From the NCBI GenBank assembly GCA_029641185.1, contig JAPWGK010000021.1, positions 248,001 to 312,000 of the forward strand: a DNA stretch of 64,000 nucleotides, in the 5' to 3' direction. Under the pieces are notes generated by a model, which saw only the letters and a list, made by a program, of their open reading frames with translations, was not told the origin of the DNA and ran no database searches. This document shows, piece after piece, positions 34,329 through 47,268 of this stretch; position 1 is the first letter of the stretch; the number at the start of each line of letters is the position of its first letter. The stretch comes from Pseudofabraea citricarpa. Lineage: Eukaryota > Ascomycota > Leotiomycetes > Helotiales > Dermateaceae. Both the position numbers and the translations under genes were made by a program.

Positions 34329-34981
34329 ATTCTCTCTCCTCTCATGTAGTGTTATAAATTAAATATTTTCAAACGAAGAGATGCTAACGAAAGGAGGGAG
34401 TAGAAGGAGGGAACTAGTTACTTCAATATATCTGTTCTCGATATATCTAGGATCCTGGCAGGAAGAAAACCATGATAAGCTGGAAGGACAACAACCCCGC
34501 ACTCCCCCCCTCCCGGCACCCCGCATACCAAATGTTGCTGCACAGCCAGCCACCTCGTCGTACTTCGTACTGTACTTGTACCGTACTAGTATGATCTACA
34601 CTTCAAGTGCATATGCATGTGCCATGTGCAGCAACACAACCTCCTCTCCCGTGTCTTCCCTCTCCCGGCTTGGCGTCGTAGTGCTGATTGTCCCTACTCT
34701 ACGGACTACAGCTATCAGATTTTAAGTTAGACTGGGTAGTACGATACAGAACAGAGCATCACCTTCGGCAATTTGATAGGTAGGCGTCGCATCTCTGTCT
34801 TGCAATATTGGTCCCGAAGCTGGCACATGTGAAAACAATAGAACAACTAGCAAGCTAATAAAACCTATTAGCTCGGTTGCGCAAGAAAATATCTGTCGTC
34901 TTGAACAGAGATACACAGCACACTCGCACACACTCTCCCAACTTTCTACCTCTGATTCAACCTGGAAAAAAAAGCCAAAAA

Positions 34982-35025
<44 letters not shown>

Positions 35026-36179
35026 ACGCAATCCGGTACAAAGATTCACACGTCAAGTTTAGAGTAAACCAGGTAAACAACCACCACAGCACATAAACCC
35101 AAACCCAACACGAAGTTAGAAACTCAATCAACACATGACCAGACAAAGAAAAGAAGAAGAGGCCAGCCAGATCTACTATACAAACCCAACCCAAACCAAC
35201 CAACCCACTCCCTCCATCCATCCCATTCTCGTCTACAGTATCACAGATTTTATCATATTCTCGTCTTACTGAATTTCAACCCATCTCAACACGACCTACA
35301 GCGATCAGCTGTTGTAATTATCACAAACGGGCCTCCATATCCCTCCTTATCCTACAAAACCCTAAGCGTCCAACCCCAGCAAGAGCCTCAACAGAGCGAG
35401 CGAGAAAAGACCAGGCAAGTACATCAAGATCAAGCGTGACGACGAGCAGCTAGGAGGCAAGTAAGCAGGAAAGGCTGGAGAATAAAGCAAACCTCACTGC
35501 CGCAACCCCGTACTCACCCACTGACTTAAATCAAGACAAGACACAAACAAAACGCAAACAAAAAAGAAAAGGCACGGGTAGGTTTTTAATAGAGTGGTTT
35601 TATTCTTCTTCTTTGTCCAAACAAATCTCCATGCGCAGGCTGACGCACATGCACATGCTTATGCTCATCCATCTTGATGGCAGGCTCTGACTCTCACAAC
35701 TATGCCACGGCGTTGATTGCCATTCTTCGCCTCTTTCCTCTCTTTCCTCTCCTCTCCCTCCCGTTTCCTTTCCCTTCTTCCACTTCTACTCCTCTTGGCT
35801 CTCTCGGTCTACTGAATCCGCCTCAATCCCCTCCGCGCCTTCGCCAACAACCAGCAAAGTAAAAAAAAAAGAAAAGGAAAAGAAAATAGAGAAGAGAGTG
35901 AGATGGGGAAAAAAGACACGATGATAAGGAAAAAAGCTTCGTGGGTATACATGGATCTCATCTATCATCCTCATTCCCATACGGAAGGAATATCTTCTTT
36001 TTCTTTCTCTCTTTCTTCTTTCTATCCGCCTTCGCAAAGAGAGGAAAAGAGAAAAAAGAGGAGGAAAAAAGGAAAATGAGTGAATTACTTTACATCAAGA
36101 AAAAAAATCAAAGCCGGCTGAAACTCGCTTCCATTCCTTCCCTTCGTCGGTTCTGTCATTTATTGCACTGCGCTTCACC
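34329..36179. other. Intergenic: SDR promoter and kinesin 3' flank
   Basis: CT/GA-rich sequence with no gene. Short ORFs at 34381-34725 and 35941-36438 (plus) are low-complexity artefacts. Confidence 0.5.
34985..35020. repeat. (AG)18 microsatellite
   Basis: Eighteen perfect AG units in the intergenic region between the SDR and kinesin genes. Confidence 0.95.
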
Positions 36180-39085
36180 TCACTTGGGGTTGGAGAAGAA
36201 CCACGAGCTTCTCTTGTTTCCCGTCGCGCCGCTCGCTTCGTTCTGGAGTCCAGAGATGATAGGGATTGAGGCCTCGGATGCACCACCACCACGTAGGGGT
36301 TTCGCGATGCGCGAGCCACCAAAGCTGAATCCGCCGGCGCCTGTAGGTGAACCGAGACCACGAGTGCTACCGGTCTTGGCTGCCTCAAGACGCTCCTTGA
36401 CGGCTGTGAGCTGGGCTTCGAATCTATTCAGATATTAGTGTTGATCTTCGTCAGCAAAAGGGATAAAGAACTCCTTACCTGTGATTGGCTGCTGTGAGCT
36501 TCTCCTGAGAATCTTGAAGGAGACTCTCGAGACTTTGGATACGCTCGTTACGCGCGATGAGCTTTCGCTCAGCGATTGCAACTTCCTTCTTCAAGCTACC
36601 ATTCTGCTCGACAAGTTGGCGTTGAACGTGAGTAAGCTGCTCAAGGTTGCGCTCCAAGAAAGCCATCTTCTTCTGCTGGGCGCGATTGTTTGATGATTTC
36701 AATACGTTGTTGTATTGTTCTCTTGTCTCATCCAAAGAGATCTCAAGCTCGACAACACGCTCACAACGATTTTGCAGATCACGCATCAAGCTCTTCTTCA
36801 TGACATCAAAGTCGGCAATCTGCTGTTGGACGGTCTTGCCATTGGCCATACCTCCAGCTGCTCCATTCGCAGCACCGCCGCTCTTCACTCGTTGTTGAAG
36901 CTCTGCATTTAGAGACTTGACTTGGTTGAGCTCGGCAGATTTATTGGCAAGATCTTGTTTAAGATCCTCAACCAATTCAAGCTTGGTATCCTGATTGTTC
37001 ATGTAAGCCTTCTCAAGACGTTGCTTGACCTCCTCGACATCGTCTGGTGTGAGATTGCGCTCGAGAAGATCCTCATAATCTTTCTCAACGGCTTGTAGAC
37101 GTGCCTCCAACTCTGTTCTACGCTTGACTCCAGTATCAACAGCAGTAGATGAGCCAACTAAAGATAGCTCTGCTTGTCGTACAATTCCTTGTGTTTCGAC
37201 CAGTTTTGCTTTCAAGTCTTGCAAATCATCAGGTGCGATAGCTTCGCCAGCTGCACTTTGTACATGTAACTCCTCGATTTGCTCAATCACCTTCTTGATA
37301 GATGCCTCGTTGTCACTGAAGACATCACCACCAAGATCGAATCCAGCCATCATCTTGGCCATCTTCTCAGCCTTTCGCTTCTCCTTCTCGTCCAGAACAG
37401 CGTTGGTTTCCTGGGCGCTCATCTTGACGTCTAGTAATTGTTGCTTAACCTCATCAAGCTCTGCTGTGAGTTCGGCATTCGCCTCCTTGAGACTATCCAT
37501 AGTGATCTGAGCTTCTTTGCTCTCGAAATTTAATCGCTCGAGTTGCATCTTGTACTCGTTAAGCTCGCTAGTAAGTGTTTCATTGTCCTTGCTGGTCTTG
37601 CTTCCATGCTCCTTGAGGTATGCGAGTTCTTCCTTCGTCTCATTCATCCTCTTCTCAATGGCCGCGATCTGAGTTTCCTTCTCTGCGATTTGGTCTTGAA
37701 GCTCGTTCTCTCGTCGCAGGAATTCTTCTCGCTCGTCCTTCTCCATCGGTAGACCAGGAGTGCCTGCGCGCTCTGAGAGGGCTGGCGTATCGGATCGGTC
37801 TGCGAGAAGTTGTGATGGTGTAGATGGACGCGGCGCTCGGGCTTCAGCCTTTGTTTTACTCACACCAACCGCTGCAATCGGTGCTACCCATTTCTCTTTC
37901 GGAACTGCCTCACCAGCACGCCACAACTCGACTTCGCCTTCCAACGTCGATACGTAGTTTTCGAAAGTCGTAACTTGTGATTGCGCCTTCTTGAGCAATG
38001 CTTTGAGTTCGGCGGGACTGATCTCTGCGTTGATCTTGGCCTTATTCTTGATTGCCTTGGCACGCATACCGAATCGCATCGTACTAAGGGTTTCCGCGTC
38101 GTTATAACTACTCGGAGAACAATTGATAATCAAAGTCGTTCGACTGTTACCACCCAAACTCTCTTGTAAAATTCTCGTGAGTTTCGAATCTCGATATGGG
38201 ATGTGGGATGATTTTCCGTCGGTCAAATTGTTGATAACCATACCCAAAGCACTCAAACTCTTGTTGATCTTCTTTGCTTCTTCCAAGGTCTGTCCGCTCG
38301 CGCCAGTCTTTCCAACCTTTTCACTACCAGCCAAATCTACCAGGAAGAGTTGTCCGCTCTTTGCGGATCCAGTCTCGACGTTCTTCTGAGTGATGGTGAT
38401 GACAAATATAGAATGTGATCGGGAGGATTCAGCGTTCATGTTTGTTGCTGACACCGCTCTCGAACTTCCACCTCTTCTTAGAACCTCGTAGACCTCCTGG
38501 ACACTTGAAACATAAATCTCTAGCAGTCCCTTTACGTAGACCCCTCTATTCTTCTCCTCGTGCACTGGCAGGTTGTCGTTCATGGGCGCCAGCAAATCTC
38601 TGATTCTCTCCATATAAATTTCCATATAACTAACCCGCACGGTATATTCGATGCTCCCAGGGCTTGAGAGAATGCTGGCGAAGATCTGCTCGACAATTCG
38701 GGGGATGACTCCTCGGCCTTCGTCGTTGTCGATGTCCGTCCCCATCATGGTATAAGACTTTCCCGCACCCGTCTGGCCATAGGCGAAGACTGTCCCATTG
38801 TAGCCGTTCAGCACATCGTCGACGGTGGGCTTAATGGAAAAGTTGAAGACGTCGGCTTGGCGCGAGTTCATATCAAACACGCGGTCGAAAGTAAACGATC
38901 CGGTGGCCTCCTTGGACTGCACGGCGTGTTAGCAGGAGTCACAGTGGAGAAACACGGGCACGACCACATACGTCCAATTTACAGGTGTCCTCGGTCTCGA
39001 AGCTCACGATGGGTTCACCCCCTTGAGCTATTTCGATCTTGTTCTGCGGCCTGAACCGCGCGATGACCTTGATAGTGTTCGACAT
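36180..39085 (-). CDS. kinA: Conventional kinesin (kinesin-1 heavy chain)
   Basis: A plus-end-directed microtubule motor that moves vesicles and nuclei in hyphae. 931 residues in exons 39085-38972, 38916-36479 and 36423-36180; both introns are 55 bp. The motor domain fills residues 1 to about 340. It has the P-loop GQTGAGKSYT (about 85-94), the switch-I region NAESSRSHSIF, switch-II DLAGSEKVGKTGASG, and the microtubule-binding IPYRDSKLTRILQESLGGN. The fungal-type neck NAEISPAELKALLKKAQSQV follows, then a long heptad coiled coil to about residue 840. A short globular tail contains GSTRGLGSPTGAGGFSFGGS. The ATG is fixed by MSNTIKVIARFRPQNKIEI. Fungal kinesin-1 works without light chains; none is nearby. 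Confidence 0.96.
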
Positions 39086-39576
39086 GATCGCTCAGCATAT
39101 GTTATCCGGAACGATCATGTACAGGAGGAAGGGCTCTGGCGAGCAGACGTCGTGTGATGTAGGACACGGTGGAGGCTCAGATCGATAAGGAGGTTGTTGA
39201 CTTGATCGCTAGCGCGCCTTCGCGTGGAGAGACGAAATGTCAGAGAAATTGGCTGCGCAATGCGAGCGACGACGCCAGATGGGATGATGCCCGCCAGAAC
39301 TCACGCTGCGAAATCTTAAATTCACCCTGTTGTTTGGGTTCGCGACGTTCTATTCTATCTCACGAACGCACGCTACGGGGCCTTTGTTTTCATCAACAAA
39401 GTGAACGCCTAGATATATGCACATGCTGGAAAACTTTACTCCTATTCCCAGGCCACTTGGAAATCACAAAAGACAATCCCACCGGAAACACCATGAACCC
39501 CGCCAATATCCATCGTCAATAATGCACGTGCTATCAAACTCCTTCCGCCATGCTTCTGGAATCCAATACCCCCCGG
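39086..39576. other. Intergenic, kinesin promoter, no gene seen
   Basis: Lies between the kinesin start and the Rad6 stop; both genes are on the minus strand. Confidence 0.5.
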
Positions 39577-40206
39577 CTAGTCATCCCAGGACTTCTCAAC
39601 CGTCTCTCGCACTCGCTTTGTATATTCCCTCCTGTTGTCTTTGTAGAGGTTGGAAGCCTCGACGTTTGCCGGCGAGCCAGTGTTGGGGTCGTTCAAAAGA
39701 CTGCGTGTTATTAGCCTCTGTCTTAGTAGACCTCATATCACCATGCGCACCTTTGAATACTCGTCAGCACCGCTGCGACATCGTACGTCGGACTCCATCG
39801 GTTTTGTAAAATATCCAAGCACAACTCGCCTGTCGCATAGACATTGGGGTGGAACATTTGACTGATGAACTTGACGGCGGGGGGTTTATTTGGGTATTGC
39901 TCTTCAAAGTGCATCACGAGTCGAAAGGTCCCATCCTCGAAAGGCGTGTCGGCGGGACCAATGATCACCGCGTTCCTGACGAGTATTAGTATTAGCAGGT
40001 CGCAGCGCAGAGGATGCATCTGTCTGAAGCCGACTCACCAGGTCATAACATTGTCCGCGACGGGGGATGCTGATACACCTGCCGGAGGATCGGTTTGCAT
40101 GCGCTGAGGGTCCTGTCAACTCCTGATCGGGCGGATATCACGGGGGGCAATGAAAATGACAGACCTTGAAGTCTCGCATGAGACGGCGGCGTGCGGCAGT
40201 AGACAT
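39577..40206 (-). CDS. ubc2: Ubiquitin-conjugating enzyme E2 Rad6/Ubc2
   Basis: An E2 of post-replication repair (PCNA ubiquitination with Rad18) and histone H2B ubiquitination. 151 residues, the usual length in filamentous fungi, which lack the acidic tail of yeast Rad6. Exons are 40206-40165, 40103-40039, 39975-39751 and 39700-39577; introns of 61, 63 and 50 bp; total 456 nt. The N-terminus [20 protein letters not shown] is the canonical Rad6 start. The catalytic cysteine is Cys88 in [11 protein letters not shown], with FHPNVY before it and NRWSPTYDV after it. The C-terminus ends [11 protein letters not shown]. It is divergently arranged with the thiolase gene. Confidence 0.97.
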
Positions 40207-40802
40207 ATTGGATCGTCCGCGGTGCGCAGAGAATGAGGTTGTGTATGAGTATTCCGAGAGATGTGTGATGCGGACGTTGAATGGGGGACTCGGACGAGGT
40301 AGCGTGGGATGTGGGTGTGCTTGCAGATCAAGTCGGGACGAGATTACTAGGTATGCCCGTTGGAATTGCTTCTTCTAGCGGTATGCAGGCACGCGGGATG
40401 GCAGGACGTGACTGCAGGACTGTATGACGGTGAGAGGACGCGGACGCGGGTGGGTTGATGAGAAATCCAAATTCATGAAGGTATTCACTATATTCACTTG
40501 AAGCAGCCGTCGGACGATGGACGATGGACGATAGACGATAGCGCAGGACGGAGGGTCACGTGCGGACTGGCGGTCGTCACTCCCCCGCTCTGTCCCGCCT
40601 CCACTTCCCTTTGGTTTCTTTCCATCTCCAGCCGGACCCTCTCGGCTTGTGATCTGACACTGCGGGACCCCCAAGGAACTCGTTCCGTCCCTCGGTCCTC
40701 AAAAGCTAATCAATATCTGACCGACCGTCTTGCTCTTTGTCTTTGTCTTTGCCTTTGCTTCTTCATTCGTCTTTCCCTTCTCTCTCGATCCCAATCATCA
40801 AC
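40207..40802. promoter_or_regulatory. Bidirectional promoter between Rad6 and the thiolase
   Basis: 596 bp separates two divergent starts. The thiolase-proximal part is strongly pyrimidine-rich (CTTTGTCTTTGTCTTTGCC near 40735), as in many fungal 5' leaders. No other gene was seen. Confidence 0.6.
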
Positions 40803-42202
<1,400 letters not shown>

Positions 42203-42545
42203 TAATTTAGCATGATAGGAAAAGAAGTCCTCGATTCTTGATTCATAATTGGATCGCATGAGAAACGTGCAAGAGTTTCAGGAGGTGATTTGAGGAGGAA
42301 TTGAAACCTTGAAGCTGGAGGGCGAGGGGGTGGCTGTCACATGTTAGTCGTCAAGCTGTGACATCATCAGAATTCTTGTTGCGATAGCTTCCAGAGCTAC
42401 TGTACAACTTCAACTTCAACCTTCTTCCATACCTTCTTCTATCCCCAAATCCTCGCTTTCTTTTCCTCTTCAATCTCGAGAAAGCAAAACCAAGCCAATC
42501 TACCAAGCCAATCCATCAAAGCATAACCCCACGAAACAGCTCACA
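42203..42545. other. Intergenic, promoter of the NTF2-like gene
   Basis: Short spacer with a pyrimidine-rich stretch (about 42410-42480) just upstream of the next start. No gene was seen. Confidence 0.5.
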
Positions 42546-43207
42546 ATGGACCACCCAAGTACGCAGCCCTCTGTCCCTCTGGCAAGCAGCACCAACTAAC
42601 CCCCACGACAGCCAAACAGATCCCGCAAGTGATCCAGACGCTAACAATGGGAACACCACTGGAGCAAAAAGCAGCCCTGGAGACATACTTCGTAGCGGAT
42701 GCGTCGTTCAACCACCCACTGTGCACGGTGCCATCGTTTCCCGACTACACCTTCCACCTGCCGCTGACGAACGCGCGCAGCATAACGGTGAACTCGCGCT
42801 GGGCGATCCTGCAAATCTACACGTGGTACCGCATCATCTCGCCGACGATCGACCTGACGGTCACGTCGCGGGACTTCGACCAGAAATCCTCGACGCTCTT
42901 CGTCAGCATCACCCAGATCTTTAGCCTCTTCTTCGTCCCCTGGTCCTCGCCCCTCCATCTCACCACCAAGCTCCTCCTCGTCCAGGACGATAAGGACCAG
43001 AAGTACTATATCAAGCACCAGGAGGACCTCTATCAGAGCGGCGAGCTGCTCAAGATCTTCATCCCCCATCAGTTGTCCGATTGGCTCGTTTGGTGCTTTC
43101 AGGTCATTGCTACGTTCTGGTGTATCGTGGGTGCGTATTCGTTGGCCCCGGTTACGTGGTTGAGACAGAGGAGGGCGAATGAGATTAATGGCAAGAAGAG
43201 TGCGTGA
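42546..43207 (+). CDS. NTF2-like-fold (SigF-like) protein with C-terminal membrane helix
   Basis: A 202-residue protein. Exon 1 is only 13 nt (42546-42558, MDHP); a 53-bp intron follows; exon 2 is 42612-43207. The body is an NTF2-like sandwich: EQKAALETYFVADASFNHPL, WAILQIYTWYRIISPTIDL, FDQKSSTLFVSITQIFSLFF and KLLLVQDDKDQKYYIKHQED. One hydrophobic helix (WLVWCFQVIATFWCIVGAYS) near the C-terminus is followed by a basic tail. This makes it a likely tail-anchored ER or lipid-droplet membrane protein with a cytosolic NTF2-like domain. Such SigF-like domain proteins are conserved in filamentous fungi but of unknown function. High-GC codon use suggests good expression. Confidence 0.8.
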
Positions 43208-44147
43208 GGATGAATGGTTGGATTGCATGTAAAGGAATGGCAGAAATAAGAGTATTGTATAGATACAAGCATGAGTAAATATTAAAATCGAACATTCTAC
43301 TAGGATGAGTCTTAATTGATAACTGTGAAGTGAAAGCAGAATGAGTTGAGTAAATTACCAGGTTTGGAGTGGTATGGAGAGAAAGAAATATGGTGTATTC
43401 CACAAGTCTACAGCAACTGAGAAGACATATTTTCAGAAGAAAAAGAAAAAGAAAAGAAATTATCCAGACCTCTAAACGCCTCCCCAGTCCATCTTGTTGG
43501 ATTCTTCGGCTCAATCATCCTTATCAAGTTATGTGAAACCGAACTGAGTGGGGATAAAAGAAAAAGGAGGAAAATAGTAGAGAGAAAAGAGACGTCAAAT
43601 TCTCAAGCATCAAATACAGCCGTGGAGATTCTTAAGAATAAGCAGTAGAACAAGAAGAGAGGAGAAAGAAAAAACACTAGTCATTCAGTGTAAGATATCT
43701 GCTAGATAAAACAAGAGTAAAAAAGCACAGGAAGGCCAGTTGGCTGCTGAAGATCTGCTTCTTCCCTTCCACTCCTCACATCTATCCACGGTTTATCTAA
43801 ATCAAGTACCAGCCAAGCAGAGAGTTGAAGGGGGAAAGGAAGAAAGAAAAGAGGAAAAGTCAAGATGTATAGACTATCGTGACATACCTATCTATATGAC
43901 CTGTCTCGTTAAAAGCACAATATTTTAGACCAAGAAAGAAGCAAAAGAAACGAGAAGAAAAGAAAAGAAGACATAAACTCAATAGCATTGGCATAATCAT
44001 TATCATTATCATCTAATCTCCCCTCCTCTCTGTCATCTCTAACTCTACTCCCAATGAAGAAGAAAAAAAATAAAACAATACAATACACAAAAGCTACCTT
44101 ACCTCCCCTTTCTTATAAGTCTACCAAGCGCCAAGTAATCCGATTAG
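43208..44147. other. Convergent intergenic region, no gene seen
   Basis: AT/purine-rich 3' flanks of the NTF2-like gene and the 741-residue gene. Confidence 0.5.
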
Positions 44148-46477
44148 CTACCACCAAGGAGGGCCCCAGCCCCAAGCTCTCCCATTCCCACTCACGTCTC
44201 TCCCTCTCACAGAGCCAGACGCGGAGCCAGAAGAAGAAGCAGAAGAGGAAAACCCATATCCATAACTCCCCATGCCCATACCACTACGGCCTTTAAAATG
44301 ACTCGGCGCCATACTCCTCAGCGTCTCAGTACCCACACTCCTCTTATTCCTCAAAGCGATCTCTTTGATGCGGCCTCTCTCTCTGTCAATCTCCTCTCTC
44401 ACAGCCATATCCACACCGAGACCCAGACCAGCACAGCCGCCACCGTCCATCTCCTCAGAACACGCCGACCTCGCATCGAAGAAATCCTCATCCGTGATAC
44501 TCCTGCGCGTAGCCGATCTCGCCATTCCCAAGCCGAGCGATCTCGAGTCGCCTCGCATAGAGAGCCAGATCTGCCTGGCACGGTCACCCTCGGCCTCGGC
44601 AGCCGAGTCGATAATCTCGAGCGCCTTGAGCGACGCTGCCGACGGCGGCCGGTTGAGCTGCGCTTCCTGCATGAGCACCGAGACGGCCGAGTCGATCTGG
44701 GCGGCGATTTCGTTGGCGCGGAGCGTCTCCTCGCTCGCCTGGTCGGGCGAGTGCGGTTCTGAAGAAGGGCTGGGAGTCCGTAGCTGCATGCGCATCTGCC
44801 TATGGATCTGGTTTGCCAGGGAGTCTTCTTCGCCGCCTGGTCGGCGCGCCCGCGGGATGGGGATGCGCTCTTCTGACAGCCGCCGCATGGCCTCGCGTGC
44901 CGTGTCTTGTGCGAAGTGCTTCTCGATCAGCGTGTACAGCGGGTTTCCACCGAATGGCTTGTCGACTGCCCGTGAGCTGCGTGGCGACCAGGCGGATTCG
45001 AAGTCGGTTCGCTTGATGCTCGCTGTGGATTCTGTCTGGATGCGTGTCGTGTTGATCAAGGGGATGCCGTTCCCGTCGTCTCTGCGACTGAGATGCCCAG
45101 AGTGTCGGTATGCGAGTTGGACTGTTAGGTACGGGGTCATCGTACCGGCGAGACGGTTCTCCAGCTCAGCGAAAAGCTCATCTGAGGATTCCTTGACGTG
45201 TTTGGACCTCTTGACTTTCCACAGTCGCACCTTGACGAGGAACAGCGACGTTTCGCCTGCGCAGACAGAGCCGAGATCATCTGAGGGGAAAATCTCTTCG
45301 ATGATGCAATCACGGCCTGGTTCAAGATGCATCTTTATATCGTAAAGTTGCCCATATGCTCGACGCTCTATCGCCAAGTTAGCCGAGAACATTGGGATTA
45401 TGTTGGATCATCACTTACCGGATTCCTTCATATGCTCGAGCTGATCTAAAGACTGCTGCTCGACCTCTCCACGTGCATTACGCAGTACACCACTGATAGA
45501 AACAGCAACCCAAACACTACAGATAGCACGATCGACACTCGGTGTCTCGGTAGTAAAAGTGATCTTTGGACATAAGATAAATGCCTCGGTAATAGCCGAG
45601 CGAGTCGACACATGGGACGTGGAGCGATGTCCATAATTCGTCATTCTCGGATCGATACACACATCAGTTATATCCTGACTCTCGGACTCAAATGCATCAG
45701 GTGGCGGGACAGTAATGATAGATTCTGCCTTGGAACTGGACCTCATCTTCTTCCGTGAGAGGCGACGTCGAGGAGCCTGTGAGGAATCAGATCCTTCACG
45801 TCGAGGCTTCTCGGCTGCGGCCCGATTGCCAATGGCTTTGCGGAAGAAGTTCTTGGATTTTGATAGACGTCTCTTTGGGATTTTGGGTGGTGAAGTCATG
45901 TCGATTTGTCCTTCCAGGTGGCGGAAGGGTGAGATGGAGTTATCTGATGCTAGAGTGTCCTTGAGTTCATCTTGATCATCTTCTTCAGAACCAGCTCGCT
46001 GATTTTCATCCTGGAGTTTCAATGACATATTGGCACTTGTAGTTCGACGTGCTTTGGGAGTGACATCTGTATCGTCATCATCACGATTGTCTTGAGTACA
46101 TCAGCAACCACAAAGAATGCATAGCAAGGACAAGTTGACTTACTCTTATGTCTCTGAACCAAACTCTCAATCGTCTCATCAGACTGTGATTTCAAAGATC
46201 CGTCCTCCAACCCATCCAATACACTACCTCTAGTGCCCCTGCGTACTTTGTGGATCGTCAAAGGTCTGTCTGGACCCATTGGCGGGCTTCCCTTGCTTTC
46301 GTAGGAGGATTCAGACAAGCCTCGAGTACTTCGTCCGAGGACCTCTCGGGGGGCAGAGACACCGCTGATGGTTTGGCTACGCTTGATGATTCGGAGCGGA
46401 GGGGGCTTTGAGACGGAGGAAGGTGGTGGGGATTGGAAAAACTCCAGGCGAGACGGGCTGATCGCTGCGGGTGCCAT
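44148..46477 (-). CDS. Uncharacterised 741-residue protein
   Basis: Exons are 46477-46145, 46091-45419 and 45367-44148, with introns of 53 and 51 bp, giving an intact 2226-nt frame. The N-terminal third is disordered and Ser/Arg-rich (KRSQTISGVSAPREVLGRST; RRLSRKKMRSSSKAES). The middle third looks folded, probably beta-rich: TEAFILCPKITFTTETPSVD, AICSVWVAVSISGVLRNA, LYDIKMHLEPGRDCIIEEIF and TSLFLVKVRLWKVKRSK. Long charged helices follow, then a Gly/Ser-rich tail ending GWGPPWW. I do not recognise the family. The 5' end is uncertain: another ORF starting at 46803 and overlapping this one in a different frame encodes a membrane helix (VGALVLIPIIIAASAAFVAV) and may be the true first exon, joined through an intron ending just before 46470. 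Confidence 0.7.
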
Positions 46478-46803
46478 GATTTAGCAGGCGTGGGCGACTC
46501 GTCGGTTTGATCGCGAGGCTCAGTGGGCTTCTGCCCGATGAACGAACTGGCTGCTTGACCACTGTGTACGCTTTCCAGATCACACCATGAGTCGGCGTAC
46601 GTCTCGGACGATTGGTTCGACTGGCTTGCCCGACGCTTTCTACCGAATCTCGGGAGTGAGATGTTGCTACGGCAGTAATGGATGAGTTTCTTGCCCAGTT
46701 CTGTCGTCTTCACTGCGACGAATGCTGCCGATGCTGCGATGATTATTGGTATCAAAACAAGGGCTCCAACTGCTGGACTGCTATTGCTGCTGTTAGTGTT
46801 CAT
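46258..46803 (-). CDS. Possible alternative first exon or separate small ORF with a TM helix
   Basis: ATG at 46803 (MNTNSSNSSPAVGALVLIP) opens a frame with one strong transmembrane helix, then a basic stretch (LPRFGRKRRASQSNQSSETY). It stays open into the region where the 741-residue frame begins. The two frames overlap, so they cannot both be coding to the end. The simplest model is that the first 60-110 codons form exon 1 of a membrane-anchored form of the 741-residue protein. I could not identify a unique donor/acceptor pair. Confidence 0.35.
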   Translation of the reverse strand: MNTNSSNSSPAVGALVLIPIIIAASAAFVAVKTTELGKKLIHYCRSNISLPRFGRKRRASQSNQSSETYADSWCDLESVHSGQAASSFIGQKPTEPRDQTDESPTPAKSWHPQRSARLAWSFSNPHHLPPSQSPLRSESSSVAKPSAVSLPPERSSDEVLEACLNPPTKAREARQWVQTDL

Positions 46804-47268
46804 AGCCAAAATTGATTGATGTTGACATATTCTGATGTATGGTATCTTAGTGTTTATGGTAGAAGGTTGAGATGGATATCGGATGTAGTAAGCAAGAACC
46901 ATGAACTGAGAGGAAGCTGCGAGGTCTGTTGTCATTTCCCCAAATATGAAGTGAGAAACTTTGAGCAAGAAAACGCTTACTTGACTAGCCAATCAATACA
47001 GGCAAGAGAGTCTTTGCAGGCGGCGTTTGGTACATGATGTTCTGAAATCGTGAATATTTATAATGAGAACTCTGAGAACTCTTATCCCAATGGAAATAGT
47101 AGAAATAATGGGGTGGTCTCAACAATACCATGGTAGACACATCTTGGAAAAAATCAGCCATTCTGAGAACTGTGTTTTATCATACAACGCCTCTTCTCAT
47201 TGGCTCGACACTCTCTGCCGTCCTGCGAATGTTTTCCTTGATAGTCTCAATCTCTTCTTCTTCCATAT
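46804..47268. other. Intergenic, no gene seen
   Basis: Upstream of the minus-strand 741-residue gene and 3' of the UEV-like gene. Confidence 0.5.

Noticed and set aside
44365..45345. 326-codon plus-strand ORF
   Set aside because: Antisense shadow of the 741-residue gene, whose frame is joined by two good introns.
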